DNA of 64,000 nt from an uncultured Winogradskyella sp. Its GTDB lineage: Bacteria; Bacteroidota; Bacteroidia; Flavobacteriales; Flavobacteriaceae. The position numbers were made by a program, and so were the translations under genes. Within the stretch, counting starts at the first letter, position 1. The number at the start of each line of letters is the position of its first letter. The notes under the pieces were generated by a model. That model did not search any database, was not told the DNA's origin, and saw nothing but the letters and a program-made list of their open reading frames with translations. Shown here one piece after another: positions 55,255 through 64,000 of the stretch. The stretch is taken from the NCBI RefSeq assembly GCF_937958655.1, contig NZ_CALGNH010000033.1:1-64000 (forward strand), written 5' to 3'.

Positions 55255-55836
55255 ATGATAAAGAGCAGAGAAGATTATAGATACTATTTAGAAAGGGATC
55301 TTATAGCTTTAGATATTTACAATGGTTCAATAACCAGTAAAATCAAAAATTATTTGTTCCGAGATCCTGTTTGGGCTTTCCAAAGGAGAATGCGTAAACT
55401 AGAATATTATACAAATTGCAAAAACAAAGGACTATATAAGTTATACATTATATACTTAAAGTTTATGTATCGAAGAATTTCTGTGAAATTAAACTTTTCA
55501 ATACCAATAAATGTATTTGGCCCTGGTTTATCGATTGTACATTATGGTACAATTGTAATAAATTACACGACAAAAATCGGTGCTAATTGCAGAATGCATG
55601 CGTGTGTTAATATTGGTGCGTCTGGTGGAGAAGTTCAAGGACCTAAACTTGGTGACAATGTATACATAGGACCTGGCGCAAAAATATTTGGTAAAATTAA
55701 AATTCCTAATAACACAGCTATTGGAGCAAATGCAGTGGTTAACAAATCTTTTGAAGAAGAAAATACAAGTATTGCTGGTATTCCCGCAAAAAAAATTGGC
55801 TCAATTGATATTACCCAAATAATAAAGCACATTTAA
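55255..55836 (+). CDS. Serine acetyltransferase-like hexapeptide acetyltransferase
   Basis: A 193-residue left-handed beta-helix acetyltransferase. The N-terminal helical part is followed by hexapeptide repeats from about 95, including the catalytic HYGTIVINYTTKIG and GPGLSIVH, and a C-terminal GIPAKKIG. It resembles SAT family members in capsule loci that O-acetylate sugars. It sits 5 bases after the flippase and 1 base before the ATP-grasp gene. Confidence 0.82.
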   Translation: MIKSREDYRYYLERDLIALDIYNGSITSKIKNYLFRDPVWAFQRRMRKLEYYTNCKNKGLYKLYIIYLKFMYRRISVKLNFSIPINVFGPGLSIVHYGTIVINYTTKIGANCRMHACVNIGASGGEVQGPKLGDNVYIGPGAKIFGKIKIPNNTAIGANAVVNKSFEEENTSIAGIPAKKIGSIDITQIIKHI

Positions 55837-55837
55837 A

Positions 55838-56800
55838 ATGTATCAGAAGCAAAATCAATCCGTTTATACAAAAATCCGTGAGTCAATTTCCAATTTATAC
55901 AGAAATTCGGATTTTGGTTATCTATTTATACGTCCTTTTTTTAAAGTTTATGAATTTATTTTAAGATTAGTACCTGATAAAATTATAGTTAAAAAAAGTT
56001 TCAAAAAACATATGGGTTATAGCTTAGATTTAAAAAACCCTAAAACATTAAATGAAAAAATTAATTGGTTAAAACTTTATAACAGAAGAGATATTCACAC
56101 TTTAGTAGCAGACAAATACAGAGTTAGAGATTATGTTATAGAAAAGATTGGTGAAAAATATCTTATTCCGCTATTATTACACACTAATAATCCCAAGAGT
56201 TTGTCCCCAGAAAACTTACCAAATTCTAGTTTTATCATTAAAACTAATCATGATAGTTCTGGTGGTTTAATAGTGAAAGACCCTAAGGTTATAGACTGGA
56301 AAGATGTACAAAAGCGTTTTAGTAGATTATTAAAGGAAAATCACTATTATAGTACACTAGAATGGCAATACAAACACATAAAACCACATATTGTGGTTGA
56401 AAAACTTTTGACCACAGAGGACGGAAGCATCCCTGAGGATTATAAATTTCATTGCTTTAATGGTAAATTAGAATTTATTATGGTTGATTTTGATCGCCAT
56501 GGAGAATTAAGAACTAGAAACTTGTATGATAGAAATTGGGAGCTACTACCCTGTAAATGGGGCAGACCTAATGGAAAAACACTCGAAAAACCTAGTAAGT
56601 TAAAGGAAATGATATCTGTCGTAGAAAAATTAGCAAAAGATTTTTTATATGTACGTGTAGATTTATACTTTGTGAAAAATCAAATTTATTTCGGTGAAAT
56701 AACCTTTCATCATGCATCTGGTTTTCAAGCTTTTTATGAAAAAGAATGCGATTTAAAATTTGGAGAGAAATTAAACTTAAATTTAATAAATGAAAACTAA
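55838..56800 (+). CDS. TupA-like ATP-grasp protein
   Basis: A 320-residue ATP-grasp amidoligase of the TupA type. Family features are NEKINWLKLYNRRD (near 67-80), the ATP-binding FIIKTNHDSSGG, VVEKLL, DYKFHCFNGK and VRVDLYFVKNQIYFGEITFHH, with the Mg-binding Asp and Glu. TupA makes the polyglutamate or glucuronate part of teichuronopeptide; here the partner is an uronic acid polymer, so an amide-linked amino acid substituent is the inferred product. Confidence 0.82.
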   Translation: MYQKQNQSVYTKIRESISNLYRNSDFGYLFIRPFFKVYEFILRLVPDKIIVKKSFKKHMGYSLDLKNPKTLNEKINWLKLYNRRDIHTLVADKYRVRDYVIEKIGEKYLIPLLLHTNNPKSLSPENLPNSSFIIKTNHDSSGGLIVKDPKVIDWKDVQKRFSRLLKENHYYSTLEWQYKHIKPHIVVEKLLTTEDGSIPEDYKFHCFNGKLEFIMVDFDRHGELRTRNLYDRNWELLPCKWGRPNGKTLEKPSKLKEMISVVEKLAKDFLYVRVDLYFVKNQIYFGEITFHHASGFQAFYEKECDLKFGEKLNLNLINEN

Positions 56801-57863
56801 AATATTCTTTGTACTACCTACTCTCTTTGCTGGCGGTGCAGAACGAGTGATTTCATTTGTTTGTCAAAATTTAGATAAAGAAAAATATGACGCAAAATTA
56901 ATTGTAATAGGGTTTGAGAAAGATTCAAAATTCAAGGTTAATAATGTGCCTGTGATTTATTTGAATAAACCTAGAGTGTCAAATTCTATATTACCTCTAT
57001 TTAAGTTGTTCCTAAGGGAAAAGCCAGAAATTGTTTTAAGTTCAATATCCCATTTAAATTCTTTAATGGGTTTAATTTCGTTTTTCTTTAAAAACATAAA
57101 GTTTATTGGTAGACAAGCAACCATAAATAAAGTCGCTGATAACTATAGAGCAAAAAGAAAAAAGTCATTCTTATTTTCTCTAATTAATTTATCAGATATT
57201 GGTATTAAAAATCTAGATCATGTAATTTGTCAATCATCTGATATGAAAATAGATTTTTTAGAATGTTATAACTTTAATGCAAAAAATATAACAATAATAC
57301 ATAACCCACTTACTCAAATAAATATTATTAAACACAAAGAAGAAAAAAGCGAGTTTAAAAAATTTATTACCATTGGGAGGTTGAGTAAAATAAAAGGCCA
57401 ATTGAGATTATTAGAGGTTTTATCTAAAGTTAATTTTCCTTTTAAATTTACCATTATAGGCAACGGTGCCTTGAAAGATGAAATTTATCATAAAATAAAA
57501 GCGTTGAAATTAGAACAAAATGTAGAACATATTGAATATACAGATAAAGTTTTTGATTACCTTATAAAAAACGACATGTTTCTTCAAGGTTCATATTCAG
57601 AAGGGTTTCCTAATGCTTTATTAGAAAGTTGCTCTGTTGGAGTCCCTGTAATAGCATTTAATGCACCAGGCGGAACCAAAGAAATTATTAAAAATGGCGT
57701 CAATGGTTTTATTGTTGAGAATGAAGAGGAGTTTTTAGCTAAGTTAAATGAAGATGTAGAGTGGAATCCAAAAACCGTTAGAGACTACGTTTATGATAAG
57801 TTTAATAGTAACAAAATATTAACTAATTACGAAGATCTCTTTATGAGAGTGCTTAAAGATTAA
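56790..57863 (+). CDS. Glycosyltransferase family 4
   Basis: A 357-residue GT-B transferase with FFVLPTLFAGGAERVISFV at the N-terminus and the donor-site string YSEGFPNALLESCSVGVP. The start overlaps the TupA-like gene by 11 bases. It is the second of four GT4 enzymes in the locus. Confidence 0.9.
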   Translation: MKTKIFFVLPTLFAGGAERVISFVCQNLDKEKYDAKLIVIGFEKDSKFKVNNVPVIYLNKPRVSNSILPLFKLFLREKPEIVLSSISHLNSLMGLISFFFKNIKFIGRQATINKVADNYRAKRKKSFLFSLINLSDIGIKNLDHVICQSSDMKIDFLECYNFNAKNITIIHNPLTQINIIKHKEEKSEFKKFITIGRLSKIKGQLRLLEVLSKVNFPFKFTIIGNGALKDEIYHKIKALKLEQNVEHIEYTDKVFDYLIKNDMFLQGSYSEGFPNALLESCSVGVPVIAFNAPGGTKEIIKNGVNGFIVENEEEFLAKLNEDVEWNPKTVRDYVYDKFNSNKILTNYEDLFMRVLKD

Positions 57864-57977
57864 TACATTTATCCATTAAACAACAAAAAACTACAATTAT
57901 CGAGTAAATAAGATTAGTAGACCATTTGTTATTATGTTTGACACCAATATGCATAATATCAATAAGATATTAAATAT

Positions 57978-59129
57978 ATGACCCCAAATCAAAAGAAAAA
58001 TATCTCTATTCTAAGTATTTCCTTAGGAAGCGGAGGTGCAGAAAAAGTAATAAGCCTGCTACTTAAGGCACTTGTAAAAGACTATAATGTAACTTTAGTT
58101 TTGTTTTACAAAGTATTGCATTTTCCGGTACCCAAAGACGTTAATATCGTAGTGCTATCCGATAATGGTCCCGACAGACCCACCCTTTTAAAATTTATGG
58201 ATTTTTTTAAATTTATTTTTAAGTATCATAAATTTATAAAGAAAAACAACATTGATATTTCAGTTTCTTTTTTAGCGTTTCCTAATCTTATAAATGGTAT
58301 TGTAGCCACTTTTAACAAAAAGGTTAAAACTATAATTAGTGAACGCGGATTCCCTTCTGATAACGTAACTAGTAGACTTTCACTCTATATTTCAAAGATT
58401 TTCTATCCTGTTTTTTATAATAAATGTGATAAATTATTTTCTAATTCAGTATATATTAACAATGACTTAAAAGCTAACTTTGGTGTTAAAATCCCAATGG
58501 AGGTTATTTATAATCCTATAGAATTACCTGCCAAAATTATTGATTCTCAAACTTTAAATAAACCCACTAGCACTTTAAAAGTTATAACCGCTGGGACACT
58601 TAATAAACGAAAAAATCAGATAATGATTGTTAGAGCCGTTGCTGCCTCTCCATTAAAGTTTGACGTTTCAATTTTAGGTGGTGGTGAGTTACAAGAGTAT
58701 TTAACGGACGAAATAAAAAAAGTAAATTTAGACCAACAAATCAATTTAAAAGGTAAAGTAAAAAACGTCAATGACTATTTACTAAACAATCAGTGTTTTG
58801 TATTATCATCATTTACAGAAGGCTTCCCTAATGCCTTAATAGAAGCTATGGCCATTGGTTTACCATGTATTTCTACAAATTGCTTGTCTGGTCCATTAGA
58901 ACTCTTAAACGAAAATGAGCCAATTTCTATAAGTGATGGTGAAGTCTTTATAGGAAAATATGGCCTATTAGTTAATAATGATGACCATGCTGCTTTATCT
59001 AAGGCCTTAGATTACTACCATAACAACCCTAGCGAAAGAGAAAAATTTAGCAGATTAAGCTTAGAAAGAGCTAATGCATATAAATTAGATACAATTTATT
59101 ATAAGTTTAATAAATTTATAACCACTTAA
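57978..59129 (+). CDS. Glycosyltransferase family 4
   Basis: A 383-residue GT-B transferase with the GT4 pattern SISLGSGGAEKVISLLL and the donor site FTEGFPNALIEAMAIGLPC. A 114-base gap separates it from the previous gene, so it may have its own promoter. It is followed by asnB with 12 bases between. Confidence 0.9.
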   Translation: MTPNQKKNISILSISLGSGGAEKVISLLLKALVKDYNVTLVLFYKVLHFPVPKDVNIVVLSDNGPDRPTLLKFMDFFKFIFKYHKFIKKNNIDISVSFLAFPNLINGIVATFNKKVKTIISERGFPSDNVTSRLSLYISKIFYPVFYNKCDKLFSNSVYINNDLKANFGVKIPMEVIYNPIELPAKIIDSQTLNKPTSTLKVITAGTLNKRKNQIMIVRAVAASPLKFDVSILGGGELQEYLTDEIKKVNLDQQINLKGKVKNVNDYLLNNQCFVLSSFTEGFPNALIEAMAIGLPCISTNCLSGPLELLNENEPISISDGEVFIGKYGLLVNNDDHAALSKALDYYHNNPSEREKFSRLSLERANAYKLDTIYYKFNKFITT

Positions 59130-59141
59130 CACTAATAAAAG

Positions 59142-61046
59142 ATGTGTGGAATTAATGGTTTTATAGCCAAAACAAGCCGCGAAGCGCCTAAAGTAAAAGA
59201 TATACTAAACACTATGAATGACCTTATCATTCATAGAGGACCTGATGAAGATGGTGTTTTTGCAGAGCAAAGTATCGACTATACCGTTGGTATGGCCATG
59301 CGACGTCTTTCTATAATTGATTTATCTTCAGGGAAACAACCAATTTTTTCTGACGACAACCAAATTGTAATCGTTTTTAATGGAGAAATATATAATTATA
59401 AAATTCTTAAATCTAGATTAGAAGCAGAAGGCGTTAACTTTAAAACCTCTAGTGATACTGAAGTCATCCTAAAAGCCTACGAAAAACACGGCGTAGAATC
59501 TTTTCAGTGGTTAGACGGTATGTATGGCTTTAGTATCTATGATAAAAGAATAAATAAGCTCTTTATAGCTCGAGATTTTTTTGGAGAAAAACCTTTATAC
59601 TATACGCATACAGATAATGCGTTTATTTGGGCATCAGAGTTAAAATCCATTATTAAAACTTTAGATGTTACACCTAATATCTCTAAGAAAGGACTCAACC
59701 TCTATTTTAGGCTAACCTACATACCTGCACCGCATACGATATATGAAAACATTTATAAGCTAGAAGCCAATCATTACATTGCATATGATCTTAATACTCA
59801 CCAAACAGAAATTCATAAAATAAATAACGAGTCTCAACCAAAAACTATCGATATTTCTTTTGATGATGCAAAAGCAAAAACTAAAGAACTTGTTTATAAT
59901 AGTGTAGAAAGCAGATCTATTGCCGATGTGGGATTAGGAACATTTTTATCTGGTGGTGTAGACTCATCAATTGTATCACTGTGTTTGTCGCAAGCCACAG
60001 ATAAAAAAATAAATACGTTTTCTATAGGATTTAAAAAAGCATCATACGATGAAACTGATAAATCTAGAGTGGTTGCAGATATGATTGGTAGTAATCATCA
60101 TGAGTTTATTATCGATGAAAATGACCTAAAGAATAACATCCACGAAATTTTGGTGAATTTTGATGAGCCATTTTCAGACACTGCAGCTTTACCCACGCAC
60201 CTACTCTCAGAAAAGACCAGAGAACACGTTACAGTAGCATTAACAGGAGATGGTGGCGACGAAGTTTTTGGTGGTTACAACAAATATTACATTGGTAAAA
60301 TGAACAAAAAATATACCAGTGTTGTACCGAAAGCTTTACATAAAACAATAAATAAGTTAAGTAATAAATACCTTATTAATAAAGACGACACCAGAGGTAA
60401 AAAATTTCAGATTAATAAACTTTTAAATGCCATTAACTATAATGGTGATTTTTATTGGGATATTATTTCTTTAGCCAACACTAACAATCAGCTAAAAGAA
60501 ATAATGACCGAAAATTATTACCAGAACGATTTATTTCAAGAATATAAAGACACCATTGGTAAACAGAAGATTGAAACTTTAACTGATTTTAGATTGGTTG
60601 ACAAAATATTAAGTTTAGAAGGCGGAATGCTCGCTAAAGTTGATAGAACTAGTATGATGACCTCTTTAGAATGTAGAGCACCATTTCTAAACAGAGAAAT
60701 TTGGGAATTTACCAATACGCTTTCTGAAAGCTATTTAATGAAAGGCTGGAATAAAAAATACATTCTAAAAGAAGCTTTTAGAGATCAATTTCCGGATGAA
60801 TTTTTAGAAAAAGGTAAAAGTGGTTTTGGTAGTCCAACTGGCGACTGGCTAAGGCAAAGTCTTAAAAAAGAACTCGAAAGTTATATTGAACCAGAAATGC
60901 TTAAAGATCAAGGTATTTTTAATGTTGACGTCATTACAAAACTGGTAAAAGACCATTTAGATAGTAAAAAGGATAGCACTTTTAGAGTGTGGTCGTTTTA
61001 TTGTTTCCAGAAATGGTACAAGTTTAATTTCCTGAATCAAAAATAA
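59142..61046 (+). CDS. asnB: Asparagine synthetase (glutamine-hydrolysing) family amidotransferase
   Basis: A 634-residue AsnB-type enzyme. The N-terminal class II amidotransferase begins MCGINGFIAK, where C2 is the nucleophile; the synthetase half has the PP-loop LSGGVDSS near 267-274 and LTGDGGDEVFGGYNKY. In surface polysaccharide loci such proteins often convert a uronic acid to its amide rather than aspartate to asparagine. Here uronic acid supply genes lie upstream, so that role is the more likely; true asparagine synthesis is possible. Confidence 0.9.
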   Translation: MCGINGFIAKTSREAPKVKDILNTMNDLIIHRGPDEDGVFAEQSIDYTVGMAMRRLSIIDLSSGKQPIFSDDNQIVIVFNGEIYNYKILKSRLEAEGVNFKTSSDTEVILKAYEKHGVESFQWLDGMYGFSIYDKRINKLFIARDFFGEKPLYYTHTDNAFIWASELKSIIKTLDVTPNISKKGLNLYFRLTYIPAPHTIYENIYKLEANHYIAYDLNTHQTEIHKINNESQPKTIDISFDDAKAKTKELVYNSVESRSIADVGLGTFLSGGVDSSIVSLCLSQATDKKINTFSIGFKKASYDETDKSRVVADMIGSNHHEFIIDENDLKNNIHEILVNFDEPFSDTAALPTHLLSEKTREHVTVALTGDGGDEVFGGYNKYYIGKMNKKYTSVVPKALHKTINKLSNKYLINKDDTRGKKFQINKLLNAINYNGDFYWDIISLANTNNQLKEIMTENYYQNDLFQEYKDTIGKQKIETLTDFRLVDKILSLEGGMLAKVDRTSMMTSLECRAPFLNREIWEFTNTLSESYLMKGWNKKYILKEAFRDQFPDEFLEKGKSGFGSPTGDWLRQSLKKELESYIEPEMLKDQGIFNVDVITKLVKDHLDSKKDSTFRVWSFYCFQKWYKFNFLNQK

Positions 61047-61050
61047 CGAG

Positions 61051-62184
61051 ATGGATAAAAAAAGAATATTACTTATTGCATCTTACGATGGTTCGCTCAT
61101 TAGATTTAGAGGAGACTTTATAAAAAGCATGGTCGATAATGGCTTTGAAGTGTTTGCTGCTGCCCCAAGCTTTACAGAAAAATACAGTCAACTCATTAAA
61201 GACTTAGGCGCTACACCTATAGAATTTAATTTACAGCGTACAGGCCTTAATCCATTAAAGGATTTTAAATCTATTCATGAAATAAAATCCATTATCAAAG
61301 AAAATAAGATCGACTTGGTATTTCCATATACAGTTAAGCCAGTAATTTATGGCTCAATGGCTGCAAATATGTGCAAAGTGCCAGTTATATCATTAATTAC
61401 AGGTTTAGGCTATGCCTTTACTGGTCTTAGTGCTAAGGCTAGAACGCTTCAACGTTTTAATGAAACCTTATACAAATTATCTATTAGAAAGAATAAGGTT
61501 ATCGTGTTTCAAAATAACGACGATTACCAATTATTTTTAGATAGAAAAGTGATTACTAAAAAGCAAGAAGTCGCCTTTGTAAGTGGTTCTGGTGTTAATC
61601 TAGACCAATTTACTTTTAAAGAAAAAAACGCTTCAGATAAAGTAAGTTTTCTCTTGGTAGCAAGGTTGATTAAAGAAAAAGGAATCGCACTTTATATGGA
61701 AGCTGCCAAAATATTGAAAGCAAAATATCCAAAAGCAGAATTCCATTTAATTGGTGCTCCTGAAACATCACCATCAGCTATTAGTGAAGTTGAAATTAAT
61801 CAGTTACACAAAGAAGGTGTTATCATTTTTCATGGAAAACAATCTAATATCAATGAGCATTTAAACCAAAGAGATGTGTTTGTGCTACCAAGTTATTACA
61901 GAGAAGGTTTACCAAGAACAACGCTAGAAGCTTGTGCCTGTGGAAACCCTATAATCACAACAGATTCTGTTGGTTGTAGAGAAGCAGTTAAAGAAGGTGA
62001 AAATGGATTTTTAATAGAACCTCAAAACCTCGATGCTTTAGTAAAACCTATGGAATATTTTATTACTAACCCAGATAAGATTAAGGAAATGGGCATTAAT
62101 AGTAGGAAATATGCAGAAGCACGCTTTGATGTAAACCTAATAAACAAGGACTTAATCGATTTAATAAACAAAGTATTAATTTAA
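61051..62184 (+). CDS. Glycosyltransferase family 4 (PglA-like)
   Basis: A 377-residue GT-B transferase of the PglA/WbpH kind, which adds a second sugar to undecaprenyl-diphosphate-linked acetamido sugars. Signatures are SLITGLGYAFTGLS at about 114-127, VSGSGVNLDQF, and the donor site YREGLPRTTLEACACGNP. It lies 4 bases after asnB and 45 before the initiating transferase, so it probably catalyses the second step after that enzyme. Confidence 0.88.
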   Translation: MDKKRILLIASYDGSLIRFRGDFIKSMVDNGFEVFAAAPSFTEKYSQLIKDLGATPIEFNLQRTGLNPLKDFKSIHEIKSIIKENKIDLVFPYTVKPVIYGSMAANMCKVPVISLITGLGYAFTGLSAKARTLQRFNETLYKLSIRKNKVIVFQNNDDYQLFLDRKVITKKQEVAFVSGSGVNLDQFTFKEKNASDKVSFLLVARLIKEKGIALYMEAAKILKAKYPKAEFHLIGAPETSPSAISEVEINQLHKEGVIIFHGKQSNINEHLNQRDVFVLPSYYREGLPRTTLEACACGNPIITTDSVGCREAVKEGENGFLIEPQNLDALVKPMEYFITNPDKIKEMGINSRKYAEARFDVNLINKDLIDLINKVLI

Positions 62185-62229
62185 TTGCTTTATTTGATTT
62201 GATTTCTTGAAAACCTACAATTTCGTATT

Positions 62230-62841
62230 ATGAAAATTTACCCAAATTTAATAAAACGCCTAGCCGATTTTTTTGCCGCATTAATAGGTATATTAATAGT
62301 TTCTCTATTATTGATAACACTCATTATTATTCTTGCTATATATAATAACGGTAAACCATTTTTCTACCAAACAAGGACTGGTAAAAATGGTAAATTGTTT
62401 ACCATTATTAAATTAAAAACCATGAACGACAAAAAAGATAGTGAAGGTAATCTTTTGCCAGTTGTGCATCGTATTACTAAAGTTGGCAATTTTTGTAGGA
62501 AATACTCTTTGGATGAAATTCCGCAATTGTTCAATATCCTTAAAGGAGATATGAGTTTAGTTGGTCCTCGCCCATTGTTGCCTAAATATTTACCGTTATA
62601 TAACGAAAGGCAAAATAGAAGGCACGAAGTAACTCCTGGTATTACAGGTTGGGCACAAGTTAACGGTAGAAATGCCATAAGCTGGGAAGAAAAATTTGAA
62701 TATGATGTGCATTACGTTGACAACCAATCTTTTTTCTTAGACTTAAGAATAATTTTTATGACTATCGATAAGGTCATAAATAAAAAAGACATCAATAATT
62801 CTGAAAATGAAGATATGCCTGTATTCACAGGCACAAAATAG
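62230..62841 (+). CDS. Initiating phosphoglycosyl transferase (bacterial sugar transferase)
   Basis: A 203-residue monotopic phosphoglycosyl transferase of the PglC/short WbaP type. A re-entrant helix is at about 13-37; the catalytic dyad Asp-Glu is in SLDEIPQL, and VGPRPLLPKYLPLY and GITGWAQVNGRN are conserved. It transfers a sugar phosphate from a UDP-sugar to undecaprenyl phosphate, which begins the repeat unit. Confidence 0.93.
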   Translation: MKIYPNLIKRLADFFAALIGILIVSLLLITLIIILAIYNNGKPFFYQTRTGKNGKLFTIIKLKTMNDKKDSEGNLLPVVHRITKVGNFCRKYSLDEIPQLFNILKGDMSLVGPRPLLPKYLPLYNERQNRRHEVTPGITGWAQVNGRNAISWEEKFEYDVHYVDNQSFFLDLRIIFMTIDKVINKKDINNSENEDMPVFTGTK

Positions 62842-62844
62842 TAT

Positions 62845-63501
62845 TTAAATAATATTTACTTCTTTATAAGATTGAATAAAAGCCTTTGGCTGATATTCTT
62901 TGTCCATATATTTGTAAGACTGATAATGAATATTCTTTCCATTATCTAAAAGACAAACTGACTTCCAACTTAAAGCATTTGGTGCTACAAAATCTTTCTT
63001 TAAATTATCTGCAATATACCAATAAGTACTATTTGGAAAGTGAGTTTCAATAGCTTTAAAGTTGTTTGGATTAGGTTTTTCCGTGCCCAAATCTTCTGAG
63101 ATTACAATTTTGCCAATTAAATCTTCAATACCAAGAGATTTAATTTTTGCCATTTGAGTTTTAGAACGACCATCTGTAATGATTCCTATTTTTCCTTCCT
63201 TGACTTTTGTTGCCTCAATAATTTCTAATGCACCTTCAAACAAGTTAATGTTTGGCACATGATTACGATACATTTCTATAAGTAATTGTTTTTCAATATT
63301 GTGTTTTGAGCTAAGAATCTCAAAAACATTTTCCTTGTTACGATACAAAGAGAACATTGAAGCGTATAATGGTTCCCAGTATTTGGGCTGGAGTTGTTTA
63401 GCAATAAATTGATACGCAGATTTTAAAAAATCTAACTCATTGTAAAGAGTGTCGTCTAGGTCAAAGACAATGACGGTATTTTTATTAACCTTTATATCCA
63501 C
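62845..63501 (-). CDS. HAD family phosphatase
   Basis: A 218-residue HAD-superfamily hydrolase. Motif I is VFDLDDTLYNE at about 11-21 (nucleophile D14), motif II is ITDGRSKTQ with the Thr, and motif III/IV are KIVISEDLGTEKPNP and WYIADNLKKDF. It converges on the PGT gene and overlaps the ATP-grasp gene by 17 bases. It may dephosphorylate a sugar phosphate; the substrate is not evident. Confidence 0.9.
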   Translation of the reverse strand: MDIKVNKNTVIVFDLDDTLYNELDFLKSAYQFIAKQLQPKYWEPLYASMFSLYRNKENVFEILSSKHNIEKQLLIEMYRNHVPNINLFEGALEIIEATKVKEGKIGIITDGRSKTQMAKIKSLGIEDLIGKIVISEDLGTEKPNPNNFKAIETHFPNSTYWYIADNLKKDFVAPNALSWKSVCLLDNGKNIHYQSYKYMDKEYQPKAFIQSYKEVNII

Positions 63502-64000
63502 GTACTAAAATTTCGTCATCATATCTAATCATTAGCAAATCGCTTTCCCAAGAATCAAATTTATCATCAATCACAATGTTGAGAAAATATTCTTCAATAA
63601 TCCATTTTGGGTAGTTTGCTCCTGCTAGATAAGACAATGGATATCCACCACCAAATCTCGGATTTATTTCAATAGCATAGATTTGATAATCGTCATCATT
63701 GTGCATAAAAAACTGAGCTGTAACACAACCTCTAACACCTCCTATAGTTTTGAGATGTTCCTTAATATATTCTACCAAGGCGTTATTTTCTGTAAGAGCT
63801 TTATAGACTTCTCCATCTCTTACCTCAAGCCTTTTTCTTGGCACTGCACATTTAAGTTGGCTATCTTTAGAATAATATAAATCACAGGTAAACTCAGTAA
63901 AGTCATCATGATTTAGGTATTCTAAAAACATTAATTTATCGTTTTCAAAATGGTAATCAGTTAAGTCGCTTTTAGTGTTAATCACGTGCGTATCAACACT
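63485..64000 (-). CDS. ATP-grasp domain protein (3' part, cut by window edge)
   Basis: The last 171 codons of an ATP-grasp protein, continuing past the right edge without a stop. The reading frame is open to base 64000 (SVDTH follows the GTG-like codon at 63985). Conserved parts are TCDLYYSKDSQLKCAVPRKR and YAIEINPRFGGGYPLSYLAG, where the Glu and Asn bind magnesium-ATP. It resembles carbamoyl-phosphate-synthase-like ATP-grasp proteins of capsule loci. It overlaps the HAD gene by 17 bases. Confidence 0.88.
   Translation of the reverse strand, partial: SVDTHVINTKSDLTDYHFENDKLMFLEYLNHDDFTEFTCDLYYSKDSQLKCAVPRKRLEVRDGEVYKALTENNALVEYIKEHLKTIGGVRGCVTAQFFMHNDDDYQIYAIEINPRFGGGYPLSYLAGANYPKWIIEEYFLNIVIDDKFDSWESDLLMIRYDDEILVRGYKG

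Noticed and set aside
59142-61046. AsnB as simple housekeeping asparagine synthesis
   Set aside because: Not excluded, but its position among glycosyltransferases and uronic acid genes makes a role in the glycan more likely, so it is kept as an amidotransferase with open substrate.
1-64000. tRNA, rRNA or tmRNA genes
   Set aside because: No cloverleaf-like or conserved rRNA sequence was recognised in the intergenic stretches. A covariance-model search could still find a missed small RNA.

Overview
The window is chromosomal DNA of a low-GC member of the Flavobacteriaceae (Bacteroidota), probably marine. The signs are a fused LpxC-FabZ gene, two LpxD paralogues, the type IX secretion regulator PorX, a giant protein ending in a type IX sorting signal, family proteins typical of the group (DUF6090, DUF4251, DUF1328), weak Shine-Dalgarno sites and several -7 boxes of the TAnnTTTG type. 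The genus cannot be fixed from this sequence. I see no rRNA, tRNA, CRISPR array, prophage or complete insertion sequence.

Layout. 0.3-17.4 kb is ordinary housekeeping and envelope DNA: a RadD-like helicase, an Old Yellow Enzyme, an M23/LysM peptidase, a large zinc metalloprotease, two MscS-type channels, a stress group (Dps, a DUF1328 peptide, an acidic lipoprotein), truA, a membrane LytTR regulator and an S41-like protein. 17.5-26.1 kb is a complete histidine operon on the minus strand (hisG-hisD-hisC-hisB-hisH-hisA-[binding protein]-hisF-hisIE). It is preceded by a 17-codon leader peptide with four His codons, an antiterminator pairing and an intrinsic terminator, which is a textbook attenuator. 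Short hairpin repeats, usually bounded by TGTCA/TGACA or a TGTTA-like variant, fill nearly every gap of this operon, and one has inserted in frame inside hisA. A substrate-binding-protein gene without a signal peptide is wedged between hisA and hisF.

26.1-37.3 kb (minus strand) holds an SPFH protein, a VWA-like membrane protein, fabG, sucD, then the lipid A block lpxD2-efp-lpxA-lpxC/fabZ-lpxD and an HD hydrolase divergent from porX. 37.3-42.1 kb (plus strand) holds porX, tsaE, a small secreted peptide overlapping a membrane protein gene, alanine dehydrogenase and a DUF4258-like protein.

42.2 kb to the right edge is a surface polysaccharide locus. It has UDP-glucose dehydrogenase and UDP-glucuronate 4-epimerase (a uronic acid supply), four glycosyltransferases, an MBOAT O-acyltransferase with an SGNH-like partner, a Wzy-like polymerase or ligase, a Wzx-like flippase, a hexapeptide acetyltransferase, a TupA-like ATP-grasp ligase, an AsnB-type amidotransferase and the initiating phosphoglycosyl transferase. 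On the opposite strand within it lie a 1169-residue secreted beta-helix (pectate-lyase-like) protein and, at the right end, a HAD phosphatase and an ATP-grasp gene cut by the window edge. Together the genes suggest a polymer containing galacturonic or glucuronic acid, decorated with acyl, amide or amino-acid groups, with a surface lyase that may act on it.
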